The position numbers and the translations under genes are program-made. 30,023 bases of DNA, from positions 176,461 to 206,483 of the forward strand of contig NW_008246156.1 in assembly GCF_000281045.1 (NCBI RefSeq), read 5' to 3'. Positions 1-8,405 of the stretch are shown piece by piece. The stretch's first letter is position 1. Every line of letters begins with the position of its first letter. The notes beneath the pieces were generated by a model. That model worked only from the letters and a program-made list of their open reading frames with translations, was not told the DNA's origin and did no database searches. Source of the stretch: Saprolegnia diclina VS20 (lineage: Eukaryota; Oomycota; Saprolegniomycetes; Saprolegniales; Saprolegniaceae).

Positions 1-581
1 GCAGTCGCGTCTTCGATGGCTGCTTGAACGCACTCGGCGCTCACGATCTCGTCGGCGTTCGAGTACAAAAAGAGCTTGGGAATGTGCGCCTGCTCCACAA
101 AGTAGCGCTGCCAGTGCAAGCCAAAGACGTTTGCCGTGCGCGTCACGTACGGGTACAAGGTCAGTTGCACCAAGAAAGCGCGCATGCCCAGCGAGAGGCC
201 GAGCGACGGCAAGTTGCCCGCGCCCTTCCACGTCTCGAGGAGCGACTTGGTCGTCGCCCGGCTCGGCGCCGAGTCGAACACCATCGCCGGCACATGAAAT
301 GGGCGCTGGGATCCGCGCAAATGGTCTTCAAAGCAGTACCACGACCGGCACCCGCCGTTCGAAAGCATGTGCGGAATGAGCTCGAGCGACTCGGTTGGCG
401 GCAGCAGGTCGGTTGGCGCTGTCGGGTGCACGTTGGCGCCGTCTGTGAGAAAGTCGCCTTGGCTGCTAAGGAGCACGACAGCGTCGTAGCCGAGCTGCTT
501 GTAGAGCTCGGCGTACTTGGCCACCGGGCGGGCCTTGGCGCCCATCCAGCCGCAGACAACGACGACGCGCTTCGTGGCCAT
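1..581 (-). CDS. TMEM53/DUF829-type alpha/beta hydrolase, copy 1 (3' end outside window)
   Basis: Reading from ATG at 581 towards base 1 gives 193 codons with no stop, so the C-terminus lies beyond the window. The N-terminus VVVVCGWMGAKARPVAKYAE is the first beta strand and loop of the DUF829/TMEM53 alpha/beta-hydrolase fold. HMLSNGGCRSWY supplies the probable nucleophile serine (SNGG elbow), and FDSAPS is a conserved family motif after it. The expected catalytic His is in the missing part. The protein is very close to copy 2 (946-1662): the first about 35 residues are nearly identical and the DNA there is roughly 88% identical by eye, so this is a recent tandem duplication. TMEM53 homologues are nuclear-envelope/ER proteins in animals; the substrate is unknown and none can be inferred here. 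The start at 581 fits the aligned start of copy 2. Confidence 0.85.
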   Translation of the reverse strand, partial: MATKRVVVVCGWMGAKARPVAKYAELYKQLGYDAVVLLSSQGDFLTDGANVHPTAPTDLLPPTESLELIPHMLSNGGCRSWYCFEDHLRGSQRPFHVPAMVFDSAPSRATTKSLLETWKGAGNLPSLGLSLGMRAFLVQLTLYPYVTRTANVFGLHWQRYFVEQAHIPKLFLYSNADEIVSAECVQAAIEDAT

Positions 582-618
582 TTTGCAGTCTGGTGTTGCA
601 TCGACCATGATCCGGTGA

Positions 619-659
619 CCAATCATATCGTTTGACAGGCGAGCACGCGCTGTGATTGG
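619..659 (-). promoter_or_regulatory. Paired CCAAT / ATTGG boxes upstream of hydrolase copy 1
   Basis: CCAAT lies at 619-623 and an inverted copy (ATTGG) at 655-659, that is 38 and 74 bp upstream of the ATG at 581. Copy 2 has the same pair at 1699-1703 and 1735-1739, 37 and 73 bp upstream of its ATG. CCAAT is the known recognition core of NF-Y/HAP complexes. The promoter role is inferred from position and spacing. Confidence 0.45.
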
Positions 660-945
660 CGGAATGTTGGCGCCACGTCCTTCTTGGCGAAGCCGGCCGT
701 CGACGCGAGTTCGATTCGCGTGTAGTCATCATAAGCACCATGTTGTGCATATTGTTATCTTATACTAGTACCTCTACATGTAAAGATCACGGATGAGGCT
801 GGCTACGCTCACCAAACGGCAACTCCAAAACGACGTCGTGACAGCGGGACGTCGAGGCGTGCGGCGATCGTACCCGCCTTGCATCTGGGGCTTCGAATTG
901 CGCGCTGTCTCGAGTCTCAAGCAATACTCGTATTATAGCGATGCC

Positions 946-1662
946 TTAGATCAGCGCCTGCTTGAAGAAGGACGCGACCACGGACGCGTACCGCTGTGGC
1001 GCTTGCGCATAGAGCGACACGTGCTTTGCCTGCACAAATTCTTCGACGACAACTCTCGTGCCTGCGTCTTTGGCGCATGCAATCGCAGCCTGGATATGCG
1101 CGGGGGAGACAATATTGTCTTGGGGCGAGAACATGAAGAGCTTGGGCACGTGCGCTTGGTCGACCAAGTAGCGCTGCCAGTGCTCCTCGAACGCATCGTC
1201 GGAGCGCGAGAGGGTCGGGTACCACTTCATACCAATGAGCATAAGCCGCGTGGCGAGGCGCAGGCGAAGCGTCGGCAGCGCGTCGGTCGCTGGCCACGAA
1301 AAGTCGGCGGCGTCCTTGACGTTGGTGCTGGGCGCCGAGTCAAACACCATCGCGGGCACTATGTAGCGCTCGTTGGCGTCGCGGAGAGAGCGCTCGACGG
1401 CAAACCACGACCGACACCCGCCGTTCGAGAGCATGTGCGGAATGAGCTCGAGTGTGTCGGTGGGTGACTGCTTGAGCGGTGCCAACACGGTGGCGACGGC
1501 GTTGGGGTGCAGGAAGCGCGCCGGCTGGAGAAGGTCGGCGCCGCCGCTGAGCAGCACGACCGCGTCGTAGCCCAGCTGCTTGTAGAGCTCGGCGTACTTG
1601 GCGACCGGCCGCGCCTTGGCGTTGAGCCAGCCACAAACGACGACGACGCGCTTCGTGGTCAT
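946..1662 (-). CDS. TMEM53/DUF829-type alpha/beta hydrolase, copy 2
   Basis: Intronless 238-aa gene. The order of motifs fits the DUF829 family: an N-terminal strand with VVVCGWLNAKARPVAKYAEL, the serine elbow HMLSNGGCRSWF, the FDSAPS motif, an acidic strand VPKLFMFSPQDNIVSP carrying the likely triad Asp, and QAKHVSLYAQ near the C-terminus carrying the likely triad His. The length (about 235 aa) is usual for compact family members. There is no signal peptide or clear membrane segment, so a soluble or peripherally attached enzyme is likely. It lies directly downstream in tandem with copy 1 on the same strand and head-to-head with copies 3 and 4. The reaction and substrate are unknown. An acyl-ester or lipid substrate would be the default guess for the fold but is not shown by the sequence. 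Confidence 0.88.
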   Translation of the reverse strand: MTTKRVVVVCGWLNAKARPVAKYAELYKQLGYDAVVLLSGGADLLQPARFLHPNAVATVLAPLKQSPTDTLELIPHMLSNGGCRSWFAVERSLRDANERYIVPAMVFDSAPSTNVKDAADFSWPATDALPTLRLRLATRLMLIGMKWYPTLSRSDDAFEEHWQRYLVDQAHVPKLFMFSPQDNIVSPAHIQAAIACAKDAGTRVVVEEFVQAKHVSLYAQAPQRYASVVASFFKQALI

Positions 1663-2603
1663 TTCGCACCTTGCCGATGCGTCAACAGTTTCAACGGACC
1701 AATCCGCGCCCGTGGTGTCAAACGGCGTGATATGATTGGTGCATTCGGATCGTACGATCTTCCATCAGTAGACGCTCTGGGCAATATTGCTCTCTCATTC
1801 TGGCGTGCAGAGATGCACGAGCATCCACGTAGTATACAAACTCTAACCAGACATGCAGCGCCTTGCCGAGCCTTGGGCGAAGGCAATCCATTTGTACATT
1901 TAGCCGAGCCACTCCATCAACTGTCAAGCGAGTGAGCTGTTCCACCGATTCTCACAACCACGTATGTGGTGCCCATCCCGATGCAGAAGCGCGCAGTCAC
2001 GGGCTGCGTCACGAGCGAGCAGTCGACAAGCATCCAAGTAAGCCCACTATGTAGCAAGCAGTAGCTTTGGCGGTAGAACGTCGACTGCCAAATCAGCGCC
2101 AAGCGTTGCTCACGCGACTCTGTTTGGCTCAACTTCTGCACTGTACAGTCTCTGTCAGCGCGTGCTGCTTCCAGCGCCGGCACCTTCCGCCTTGACACCA
2201 CTGCCGACTCATTCTCGGAGTGAACGAGATGCAGTGAGCGTCTACGGCAGCCTCTCGCTCTTCATATACCCGTTGTTGTCTTCGTACTCGCCCCACCTTT
2301 TGCATGCAACAAGTATCTTTTGCTCCAGAGTACAGTGTAATGACATCGGTTCCTCCTGACGGACGAGGACGGCGGCCGTTAAGGTCCCGGAATCGCGTCT
2401 ACCTCGGATGCAATGCTGCGCGCGCCAGCGATATCGCCCCATATCGAAGGGCTGGGTGTGTCTGCGTCGTTGGCACCAGCTTGATCGCGTATCGCGCGTC
2501 GAGTCCGTGAGCTACAGCGCTTGGATTGCTGCCTTCAACTGTTGAAGACCCTGCCCATGGCATTTCGTAGCACAACTCAATTCGCCTCGATCCAAGCATC
2601 GCC
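1663..2603. other. Intergenic region between divergent hydrolase genes
   Basis: About 940 bp separates copy 2 (minus) from copy 3 (plus). Besides the CCAAT/ATTGG pair at 1699-1739 I see no gene that I can support. Short open frames here are unlike any known family and lack consistent splice signals. A TACAGTGTA element sits at 2331-2339. A stretch at 2504-2560 looked faintly tRNA-like but lacks a T-loop consensus. Confidence 0.4.
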
Positions 2604-3422
2604 ATGTCTACCAAGAAGCGCCTCGTCGTCGTGGTCTGTGGCTGGATGGGCGGCTCGCGGCGCGCGGTCGACAAGTACGCCGCCGTGTACACGCGGCTCG
2701 GCTGCAAGGACGTTGTCGTTGTCCAAAACTCGATGCTTGACTTTTTCAAGGCAGATGTGCACGCTGCGACAGCGGCGCGGCTTCAGCAGCTCGGCGACGA
2801 CTGCGCGTTCGTGCCGCATCTGCTCTCGAACGGCGGGTGCAAGTCGTGGACGTCCATCGACACGCACATGCGCAACGCCAACCATGCGTTCCACGTGCCG
2901 GCCATGGTCTTTGACTCGGCGCCGAGCCGCGGCGAGCAAGCCGCCGTCGACTTTACGTGGCGCGGTGCACGCCACCTCCGGACGTTGCGCGAGCGCCTCG
3001 CGGTGCGGCTCTCGCTGAGCGCACTCAAGTGGCTGCCGCCCTTTCGACCGGCGCACGAGCAATTCAAGGACCACTGGCGACTCTGCTTTGATACGTACAA
3101 GGCGGTGCCCAAGCTCTTCCTCTACTCGTCACGCGACACGTTTGTGGACCCGGAGAGCATCCGCACCGCGATGGCAACGGCGAACGAGAGCGCTACGATC
3201 GTCGACGCAGTCGACTTTGCGACGTCGGGGCACGTGCAACACCTCGCGACCGACCCGACGAGATATGCGCGTGCGCTTCAAGCGTTCTGCGCCAAGGCGC
3301 TGTCGCCTTCGACAGCCATCAACGACCACGTCCAGAAGAAGACGAAGGTCGTCATCCAAGCGATCGTGACCACCGACGAAGCTCCGCGCTCCCAGCGCCA
3401 GCGCCGCGCGACGGCGGCGTAG
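2604..3422 (+). CDS. TMEM53/DUF829-type alpha/beta hydrolase, copy 3, with basic C-terminal tail
   Basis: Intronless 272-aa gene. LVVVVCGWMGGSRRAVDKYA opens the hydrolase fold. HLLSNGGCKSWT gives the serine elbow, FDSAPSRGEQ the family motif, VPKLFLYSSRDTFVDPES the acidic loop with the likely triad Asp, and TSGHVQHLATDP the likely triad His. After the normal family end (near residue 232) there is an extra tail of about 40 residues rich in Lys, Arg and Thr, ending in RSQRQRRATAA. The tail is absent in copies 2 and 4 and could be a targeting or interaction segment, or merely readthrough into former 3' sequence. The ATG at 2604 is chosen because it aligns with the other copies. An upstream ATG at 2557 (CCATGGCA) is in another frame. 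Confidence 0.87.
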   Translation: MSTKKRLVVVVCGWMGGSRRAVDKYAAVYTRLGCKDVVVVQNSMLDFFKADVHAATAARLQQLGDDCAFVPHLLSNGGCKSWTSIDTHMRNANHAFHVPAMVFDSAPSRGEQAAVDFTWRGARHLRTLRERLAVRLSLSALKWLPPFRPAHEQFKDHWRLCFDTYKAVPKLFLYSSRDTFVDPESIRTAMATANESATIVDAVDFATSGHVQHLATDPTRYARALQAFCAKALSPSTAINDHVQKKTKVVIQAIVTTDEAPRSQRQRRATAA

Positions 3423-4136
3423 CGAGTCGTCGGAGATTGTGGTCATGTTGTCTAAATGCATAAATGCTAGTCGTATCTGCTTGTGCTTTGTGCTTCGCCG
3501 CCTGCACTTGATGAGGGGTAGGGTAGGACGCCACGGGATCGAAAGTCCAACCGCCAGCGACAACCTCCGAGCATGTGCAACCGAGTGCTGTACAAAGAAG
3601 CAAAACGAACTGGCGCGCGCCGTCGAGCAGCCTTGCCAGACGAGATACCGAAGCCCGAGTCGTTGAGCCGCAAGCGCATCCAGAGACCGCTCGGGAAGCC
3701 GCCGCTGACCATAGCCCGAGAGTCGCCAGGGTCGTATAGCAGCTACCGGTGCGACAGCGCAGAAATCGACATCCACCAATGCATAAACTGGTGCAAACAA
3801 AGGCTCGCCCAACTGTGCAACCCGACCAGATTGGCGACCAGTTCTGGTCATGCGGTCGTCTGGTGCCAAAGCACGTCGCATCCGCACTCCCGTGGTGGGC
3901 CAAGCCACAGGGACGCTGCCACGTCATCTGCATCCATGGTTCCTCGATCTCGTGTCGATACAACCGCTGGCACCACCAAACGAGCCAAAAGTGGATCGGT
4001 AGCAGATCCACAAGTCCCACGCCCATCCAGGCGGGTGCATCTCTCGGTGTTAAGAACGGTACAATCGACAGGCGACAGGGTGGCGCCAAGGGAACCGCTC
4101 AGGTGTTGAGCTGTCGACTTTTCATTTTCACTTGGC
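3423..4136. other. Intergenic region between hydrolase copies 3 and 4
   Basis: About 710 bp with no supported gene. Long open frames exist on both strands (for example minus 3352-4089), as expected in GC-rich DNA, but their translations are Cys/Trp/Arg-rich, unlike real proteins, and overlap the 3' end of copy 3. No clear repeat or RNA gene was seen. Confidence 0.4.
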
Positions 4137-4868
4137 ATGGCGCAGGCTCGTTCGACCGACGCCATTGGCGACAAAAACGACGTCCTCGTCCTTGTCTGCA
4201 GCTGGATGAACAGCGCGCCGCGTCACGCGGCCAAGTACGCTGCGCTCTACAACGACATCGGGTTTCGCCACACGACGATCGTGCCCAGCAGCGGCCTCGA
4301 TTTTTTTCTGCCAGCGTCCTCGGTGCACGCCGAGACGGCCGCGCGCCTCTGTGATCCGACCAAAACGCTGCGGCTGCACGTGCACATCATGTCGAACGGC
4401 GGTGCGCGGTCCTGGTACTGCCTCGAGACGCATCTCCAGCGCCTCCATCAGCCGTATATCGTCACGTCCTTTGTGTTTGACTCGGCGCCGACCTTGGTTC
4501 GCGGCGGCTTTACGGACCCGACCGTGTTTGTACAGCACATTCGGAACCCGTTGGCGCGCGGCGCGCTCTACGGCGTCATGAAGGTCGTGCTCTGGAGCCT
4601 CAACGCGCTTCTGTTTGTCCTGCATCGAGACCACGTACTGGCGCTCAACTTCGAGTCGCAGATCGCCAATACAGGGGCGATCCCAAAGCTTTTTTTGTAT
4701 TCGCGCGCCGACAAGCTCATCCCGCTGGCAGATTTCCAAGACGCAATGCAAGCCGCCAAGGACACTGGAGCGACGGTGCATGGCGTCGACTTTATGACGA
4801 GCCCGCATGTTGGCCACTACCAGGCGCACCCCGAGGCCTACCGCGCGGCCCTTGCTTCGTTCTTGTAA
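4137..4868 (+). CDS. TMEM53/DUF829-type alpha/beta hydrolase, copy 4
   Basis: Intronless 243-aa gene, the most diverged member of the cluster. DVLVLVCSWMNSAPRHAAKY corresponds to the first strand and loop, with the CGW of the other copies changed to CSW. The serine elbow is HIMSNGGARSWY, followed by FDSAPTLVRG. IPKLFLYSRADKLIPLAD holds the likely triad Asp and MTSPHVGHYQAHPEAY the likely triad His; this His context is the closest of the four to animal TMEM53 as I remember it. A hydrophobic stretch around residues 145-165 (GVMKVVLWSLNALLFVLH) could be a membrane-associated helix, also known from TMEM53. The gene is on the same strand as copy 3 and converges on the PPR gene at 5180. Confidence 0.87.
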   Translation: MAQARSTDAIGDKNDVLVLVCSWMNSAPRHAAKYAALYNDIGFRHTTIVPSSGLDFFLPASSVHAETAARLCDPTKTLRLHVHIMSNGGARSWYCLETHLQRLHQPYIVTSFVFDSAPTLVRGGFTDPTVFVQHIRNPLARGALYGVMKVVLWSLNALLFVLHRDHVLALNFESQIANTGAIPKLFLYSRADKLIPLADFQDAMQAAKDTGATVHGVDFMTSPHVGHYQAHPEAYRAALASFL

Positions 4869-5179
4869 CGGCGTCGTCGAATACGAGTACAAAATTGTCC
4901 TCTGCTTTTTGGATAGCGTTCAGATCCCAGCTAAATTAGCCGTGCCGAGCCTATGAAACCAAAACGTCCTGCGATTGATGATCGATCTATCCATGTATCC
5001 ATCTCTTGACCCGCCAACGACTGAGCTTCTTCTGCGGCCGCATCGGGAGGCTGAAGCGACACGGCCTCGCTACCTTGCGTTCGAGGCCGTTGTCGCCCCC
5101 GAATGTCCTCGATACACATTTTTTCTTCTTCTTCTAGTGTTAGTGGTACGGGGATTTATCTACACGTTAGACCCTAGCC
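4869..5179. other. Convergent 3' spacer
   Basis: About 310 bp between the stops of hydrolase copy 4 and the PPR-like gene. It contains a pyrimidine-rich run (TTTTTTCTTCTTCTTCT near 5119) that could belong to either 3' end. No gene seen. Confidence 0.4.
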
Positions 5180-7006
5180 CTATGCGTCGACGGTCGTGTC
5201 GTAGTCGTCAAACACGACGCGGCGCGCGCGACGGGTCGGCATCTTCTTGTTTCTGTACGGCGCCTTGTGCGGATGGAGTTGTGATAGCATCGCCTTGAGC
5301 TGACGCGCTTCTTCAAACTGCTTGAGCGCTTCGAACGACCGAATCGCTGTCCAGAGCATGAGCGGGCGCGGCGCAAAGCTCACGGCTTGCGTCGACGGGT
5401 TGGTGCGGTGGCGCGCTTCCAGCTCTTGGTAGAGTTCGATGACGCGCGGGTGGTTGCCGAGGCGCCCGGCGGCAACCATACCCGCTTCCGTGATGCGGTA
5501 GCCGACTTCGTAGTTGGGATTTTCGAGCAGCTTATCGACAAAGACAACGCAGTCCTCGTACCGGTGCAAGTGCAGTAGCCAGTGCGCCGTGTGGTCCATC
5601 GCCGGGTACGAGAGCGCCCAGTGGTTATCAAACGCGTCATTGAGGAGCAGCATCACCTGCTTGAACTGGTGCTCGTCCTCGGCCTTCTCGGTCGCGTCCT
5701 CGATCGCGGCCTTGTGGCCCCAGATGAGGAGATCGCAGATGCGCTCGGCGTCCCAGCCGCCGAGGACCGCGTCGTATTTGGTAAAGAGGGCGCGTATCTC
5801 GCAGATTTGCAAGTTTTTGGTCATGCAGAGTGAAAAGAACTGCTGGCGCCGGAGCGCCTGCAGAAGGCCCACGCCGTGCGTCTGCATCAAGTCGACCATC
5901 TCCGTCGCGCCTTTCAAGTCGGCGTCTTCGACATGGCGGTTGAGGAGGTCTTTCAGCAGCCGCGCCTTGAAGTCTGGCTGCGAGTGCGGGAGCGCGAGGA
6001 GGTCGCGGAGAATCGACGTCGCGTCCGACTTGTAGTTGAGTTTCCAGAGATTTTGCAAAAGCACTTCGTATTGAAACTCGTGTCGACCGGAGATCGCGCC
6101 ATACGACTTGTTGGCGTCCCAGACGCGGCGCGCGCGGCCCCACACGGACTTGGCCATTGTCGGACTCTTCTGCGACGCATGCGTGGCCGCCAGAATCAGA
6201 ATTTGTCCCAAGAGCGACGTCGAGACAGGGTACGACGCCGACGTCGCGGCCTCGGCGAGCTCGAGCGACGTGAGCGGATGGACGGTCGTGTCGCGGAGCG
6301 CGGTCGAGAGGATGTGAAAGTACGCGGCACCCTGCGGCGAGAAGCCCGCCGCTTGCATCGCGTTGGCGACAAACTGGGCGCGCGCCCAGTCTTTCGTGTG
6401 CCCGCAGGCCGTGAGCACGGCGGTGAAGATCGCCGACGAGAGCGGTAGCCGGAGGTAGTGCCAGTCGGCAAAGGCTGCGACCGTGTGCGCAAACTTCTTT
6501 TGCCGGTTGAGCGCGATGACGTAGAGCAGGCGCATCTCGTTGGATACGTCGTGCACCATGGCGGCGTCCATGTACAGCTCGACGACCTGCTCGTACGCAA
6601 AGCGAGCTGCGTGCGCCTCCATGGCCCAGCGGTAGCTCTCGATCGACTTGGTGGGCAGCGCCGCAAACAGCGAGAGTGCGTCGTCGTAGCGGTGCGCTTG
6701 CACATGCGCGACCATTTGCGCACTAACATCGCCGTCACGAGGCATTGCTACGCCGGCCGGCAGGCGGCGCGGTGCCACGATCAGTTCGAACTCGCTTGGG
6801 GCCTTCTTCGCCTTGGCCGGCCTGCTCTTGAGCTGCCGCGGCGATGTCGCATCGTTCGACATGGCCTTCTTCGCCTTGGCTGGCTTGATCTTGAGCTGTC
6901 GCAGCGGCGGTGTCGCATCGTCCGACATGCACCGGAGCGCTCCCACGTGGCTCGTCGTCAAGACCGGCGCCCATCGGCGCGGGACCGACACCAAGCTGCG
7001 CAGCAT
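5180..7006 (-). CDS. PPR-like helical-repeat protein, probably mitochondrial
   Basis: Intronless, 608 aa from ATG 7006. The open frame extends to an ATG at 7078, but the 7006 start is preferred because it begins an Arg-rich, acid-free presequence (MLRSLVSVPRRWAPVL) typical of mitochondrial import. Residues 27-69 are a tandem duplication of a Lys/Ala/Pro-rich unit. From about residue 95 onwards the protein is built of paired helices of roughly 35 residues. One clear PPR-like unit is FTAVLTACGHTKDWARAQFV followed by ANAMQAAGFSP. The C-terminus is basic (NKKMPTRRARRVVF). PPR proteins bind organelle RNA and act in its processing or translation, and that is the likely role here. The downstream neighbour (7419-8213), on the same strand, is another helical mitochondrial-type protein. 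A CCAAT box (7031) and ATCCGGATA (7044) lie just upstream of the start. Confidence 0.8.
   Translation of the reverse strand: MLRSLVSVPRRWAPVLTTSHVGALRCMSDDATPPLRQLKIKPAKAKKAMSNDATSPRQLKSRPAKAKKAPSEFELIVAPRRLPAGVAMPRDGDVSAQMVAHVQAHRYDDALSLFAALPTKSIESYRWAMEAHAARFAYEQVVELYMDAAMVHDVSNEMRLLYVIALNRQKKFAHTVAAFADWHYLRLPLSSAIFTAVLTACGHTKDWARAQFVANAMQAAGFSPQGAAYFHILSTALRDTTVHPLTSLELAEAATSASYPVSTSLLGQILILAATHASQKSPTMAKSVWGRARRVWDANKSYGAISGRHEFQYEVLLQNLWKLNYKSDATSILRDLLALPHSQPDFKARLLKDLLNRHVEDADLKGATEMVDLMQTHGVGLLQALRRQQFFSLCMTKNLQICEIRALFTKYDAVLGGWDAERICDLLIWGHKAAIEDATEKAEDEHQFKQVMLLLNDAFDNHWALSYPAMDHTAHWLLHLHRYEDCVVFVDKLLENPNYEVGYRITEAGMVAAGRLGNHPRVIELYQELEARHRTNPSTQAVSFAPRPLMLWTAIRSFEALKQFEEARQLKAMLSQLHPHKAPYRNKKMPTRRARRVVFDDYDTTVDA
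6800..6928 (-). repeat. In-frame tandem duplication in the PPR-like protein N-terminus
   Basis: Two adjacent units of 66 and 63 nt encode MSDDATPPLRQLKIKPAKAK-KA and MSNDATSPRQLKSRPAKAKKA. They differ by one codon deletion and a few substitutions. Each unit begins with Met, so either could also serve as an internal start. Confidence 0.85.
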
Positions 7007-7418
7007 GGTTGATGGATTCGGCCTTGTGCACCAATGATATGCTATCCGGATAACCAAGCCGCCCGAGTCTAAATGCACGCGTCCTTAGCTGTCCAGGCGC
7101 ATCGATGCCAGCGCCATGCACGATTGCACCAAGTGATAAACACAACGATCGAGAGCACCAATACTATCCATCTATCTATCTATCCATCTATCTACATAGC
7201 TAGTAGCTATATGTATCCAGCAAGAATCCTTCGACCCATGCTCCTCGAGCGAAAACCGCTACTGCTTGTAAGCCTTCATAGTACAGCGTCCGAGAGACGC
7301 GGCAGTTCGGTTATCATAGCAGCCGACTAGTAGAAAGCTAGTAGGAAGCGACTCACTCTAAATTGCGCCGTTGAAAAATGATATGGGAGCACGGTGAGAT
7401 TTAGTCGACTAGAGGTAT
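7007..7418. other. Spacer with tetranucleotide microsatellite
   Basis: About 410 bp between two minus-strand genes. It holds the PPR gene's proximal promoter (CCAAT at 7031-7035, ATCCGGATA at 7044-7052, a second CCAAT at 7158-7162) and an imperfect (ATCT)n tract at 7165-7195. No gene seen. Confidence 0.5.
7165..7195. repeat. Imperfect (ATCT)n microsatellite
   Basis: About seven ATCT units with two C interruptions, in the spacer upstream of the PPR-like gene. Confidence 0.85.
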
Positions 7419-8213
7419 CTACTTGGACTGCGTCGCAGGTCGCTGGCGGCAGAGCGCGGCAAGCTCCTTCAAGCGAGCGCTATACGGCACTGCATTCGTT
7501 GCTCTGAGCTCGTGGAGAAGGGAGCGTCCGGCGCTGTACTTGCGCAGGCCCACGAGCGCCTCCAGGTGCGCCATGTGAAAGGCCGGGAGCTGTTGCAGAC
7601 TCTCCTTGTGCTTGGTCGCGAGCATACCAATAACGGTTTCGTACTGCTCGTAGCGCACGAGCTCGGCAAGAAGCGCCGCAATGGCGTCGATCGGCAACTC
7701 GAGGAGCGTCTCGGACCAAAGCAGCCAGAACTCGATGGCCGCCGCCGCTTGGCCTTGGGCCACGAGATGCACGAGCACGTCTTGCAGAGGCAGCTCCTGT
7801 GTCGGTGACAGTAGCGCCTTGTGGTTCTCGAGATACCACTGCAGCGCCGACGGCAGGTCCTTCGCGTGCTCCCGAAAGTAGCTGCGCGAGAAGACGCGCA
7901 TCGCTGGCGCCGTTGCGAGCACATCGTTCTCGTGCATCAGCTCCACGAGCGTCTTGGCGCGGGCGACATCGCGCGCCATCGAGAGCCGCAAGAGCACGTC
8001 CGAGACGACTCCGAGGTCGTCGTCGTTGGTGGTGGTCTGGAGTACGCTCTGCGCCATCTGCAAGCGCTCCGCCGCTAGAAGATCGATGGGCGAGCAATCA
8101 TCCACACTGAAAGCGCTCTGAAGAGAAATGGCTGTCGCATGGAGAAAGCGACGGCGCAGCGCTGGGCGGCCAGCCACAAGCCGCAGGCATCGTCCACTCG
8201 TTCGCGCCAGCAT
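7419..8213 (-). CDS. Helical mitochondrial-type protein of unknown function
   Basis: Intronless, 264 aa. The N-terminus MLARTSGRCLRLVAGRPALR followed by RRFLHATAIS is a textbook-style mitochondrial presequence (Arg/Leu/Ala-rich, no acidic residues for about 35 residues). The remainder is predicted all-alpha, with helix pairs such as VARAKTLVELMHENDVLAT and LPSALQWYLENHK. These resemble degenerate PPR/TPR units, but no canonical repeat is plain. It lies 413 bp from the PPR-like gene on the same strand and may share a mitochondrial RNA-related role; that is inference from fold and company only. ATCCGGA lies 25 bp upstream of the start. Confidence 0.72.
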   Translation of the reverse strand: MLARTSGRCLRLVAGRPALRRRFLHATAISLQSAFSVDDCSPIDLLAAERLQMAQSVLQTTTNDDDLGVVSDVLLRLSMARDVARAKTLVELMHENDVLATAPAMRVFSRSYFREHAKDLPSALQWYLENHKALLSPTQELPLQDVLVHLVAQGQAAAAIEFWLLWSETLLELPIDAIAALLAELVRYEQYETVIGMLATKHKESLQQLPAFHMAHLEALVGLRKYSAGRSLLHELRATNAVPYSARLKELAALCRQRPATQSK

Positions 8214-8405
8214 GCCAAAAAGTCGGTCTGGTGAGCTATCCGGACTGTACGGATACCAGTACCATCGACGGAAAATGTGTCAACGCGATCTTATTGGGAA
8301 ATGCAAGTGCAATGCGCGGTGTCTGCTGCTACTCGTCGGACGAGGAGGCGTCGTCGTGGGACATGGCGAGGCCGTGGTCTTGGTGCAAGATCCTATGCAG
8401 AGAGC

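Noticed and set aside
704-720. tRNA-like T-arm (CGCGAGTTCGATTCGCG)
   Set aside because: The stem-loop is perfect, but no 7-bp acceptor partner (GACTACA), D-arm or anticodon arm lies at the right distance on either strand.
2504-2560. Possible tRNA suggested by a GTAGCTCA-like string
   Set aside because: No T-loop consensus and no acceptor stem pairing.
3129-4089. Two long overlapping minus-strand ORFs (about 245-259 codons)
   Set aside because: They overlap the real copy 3 hydrolase and its spacer, have Cys/Trp/Arg-rich compositions typical of shadow frames in GC-rich DNA, and match no family.
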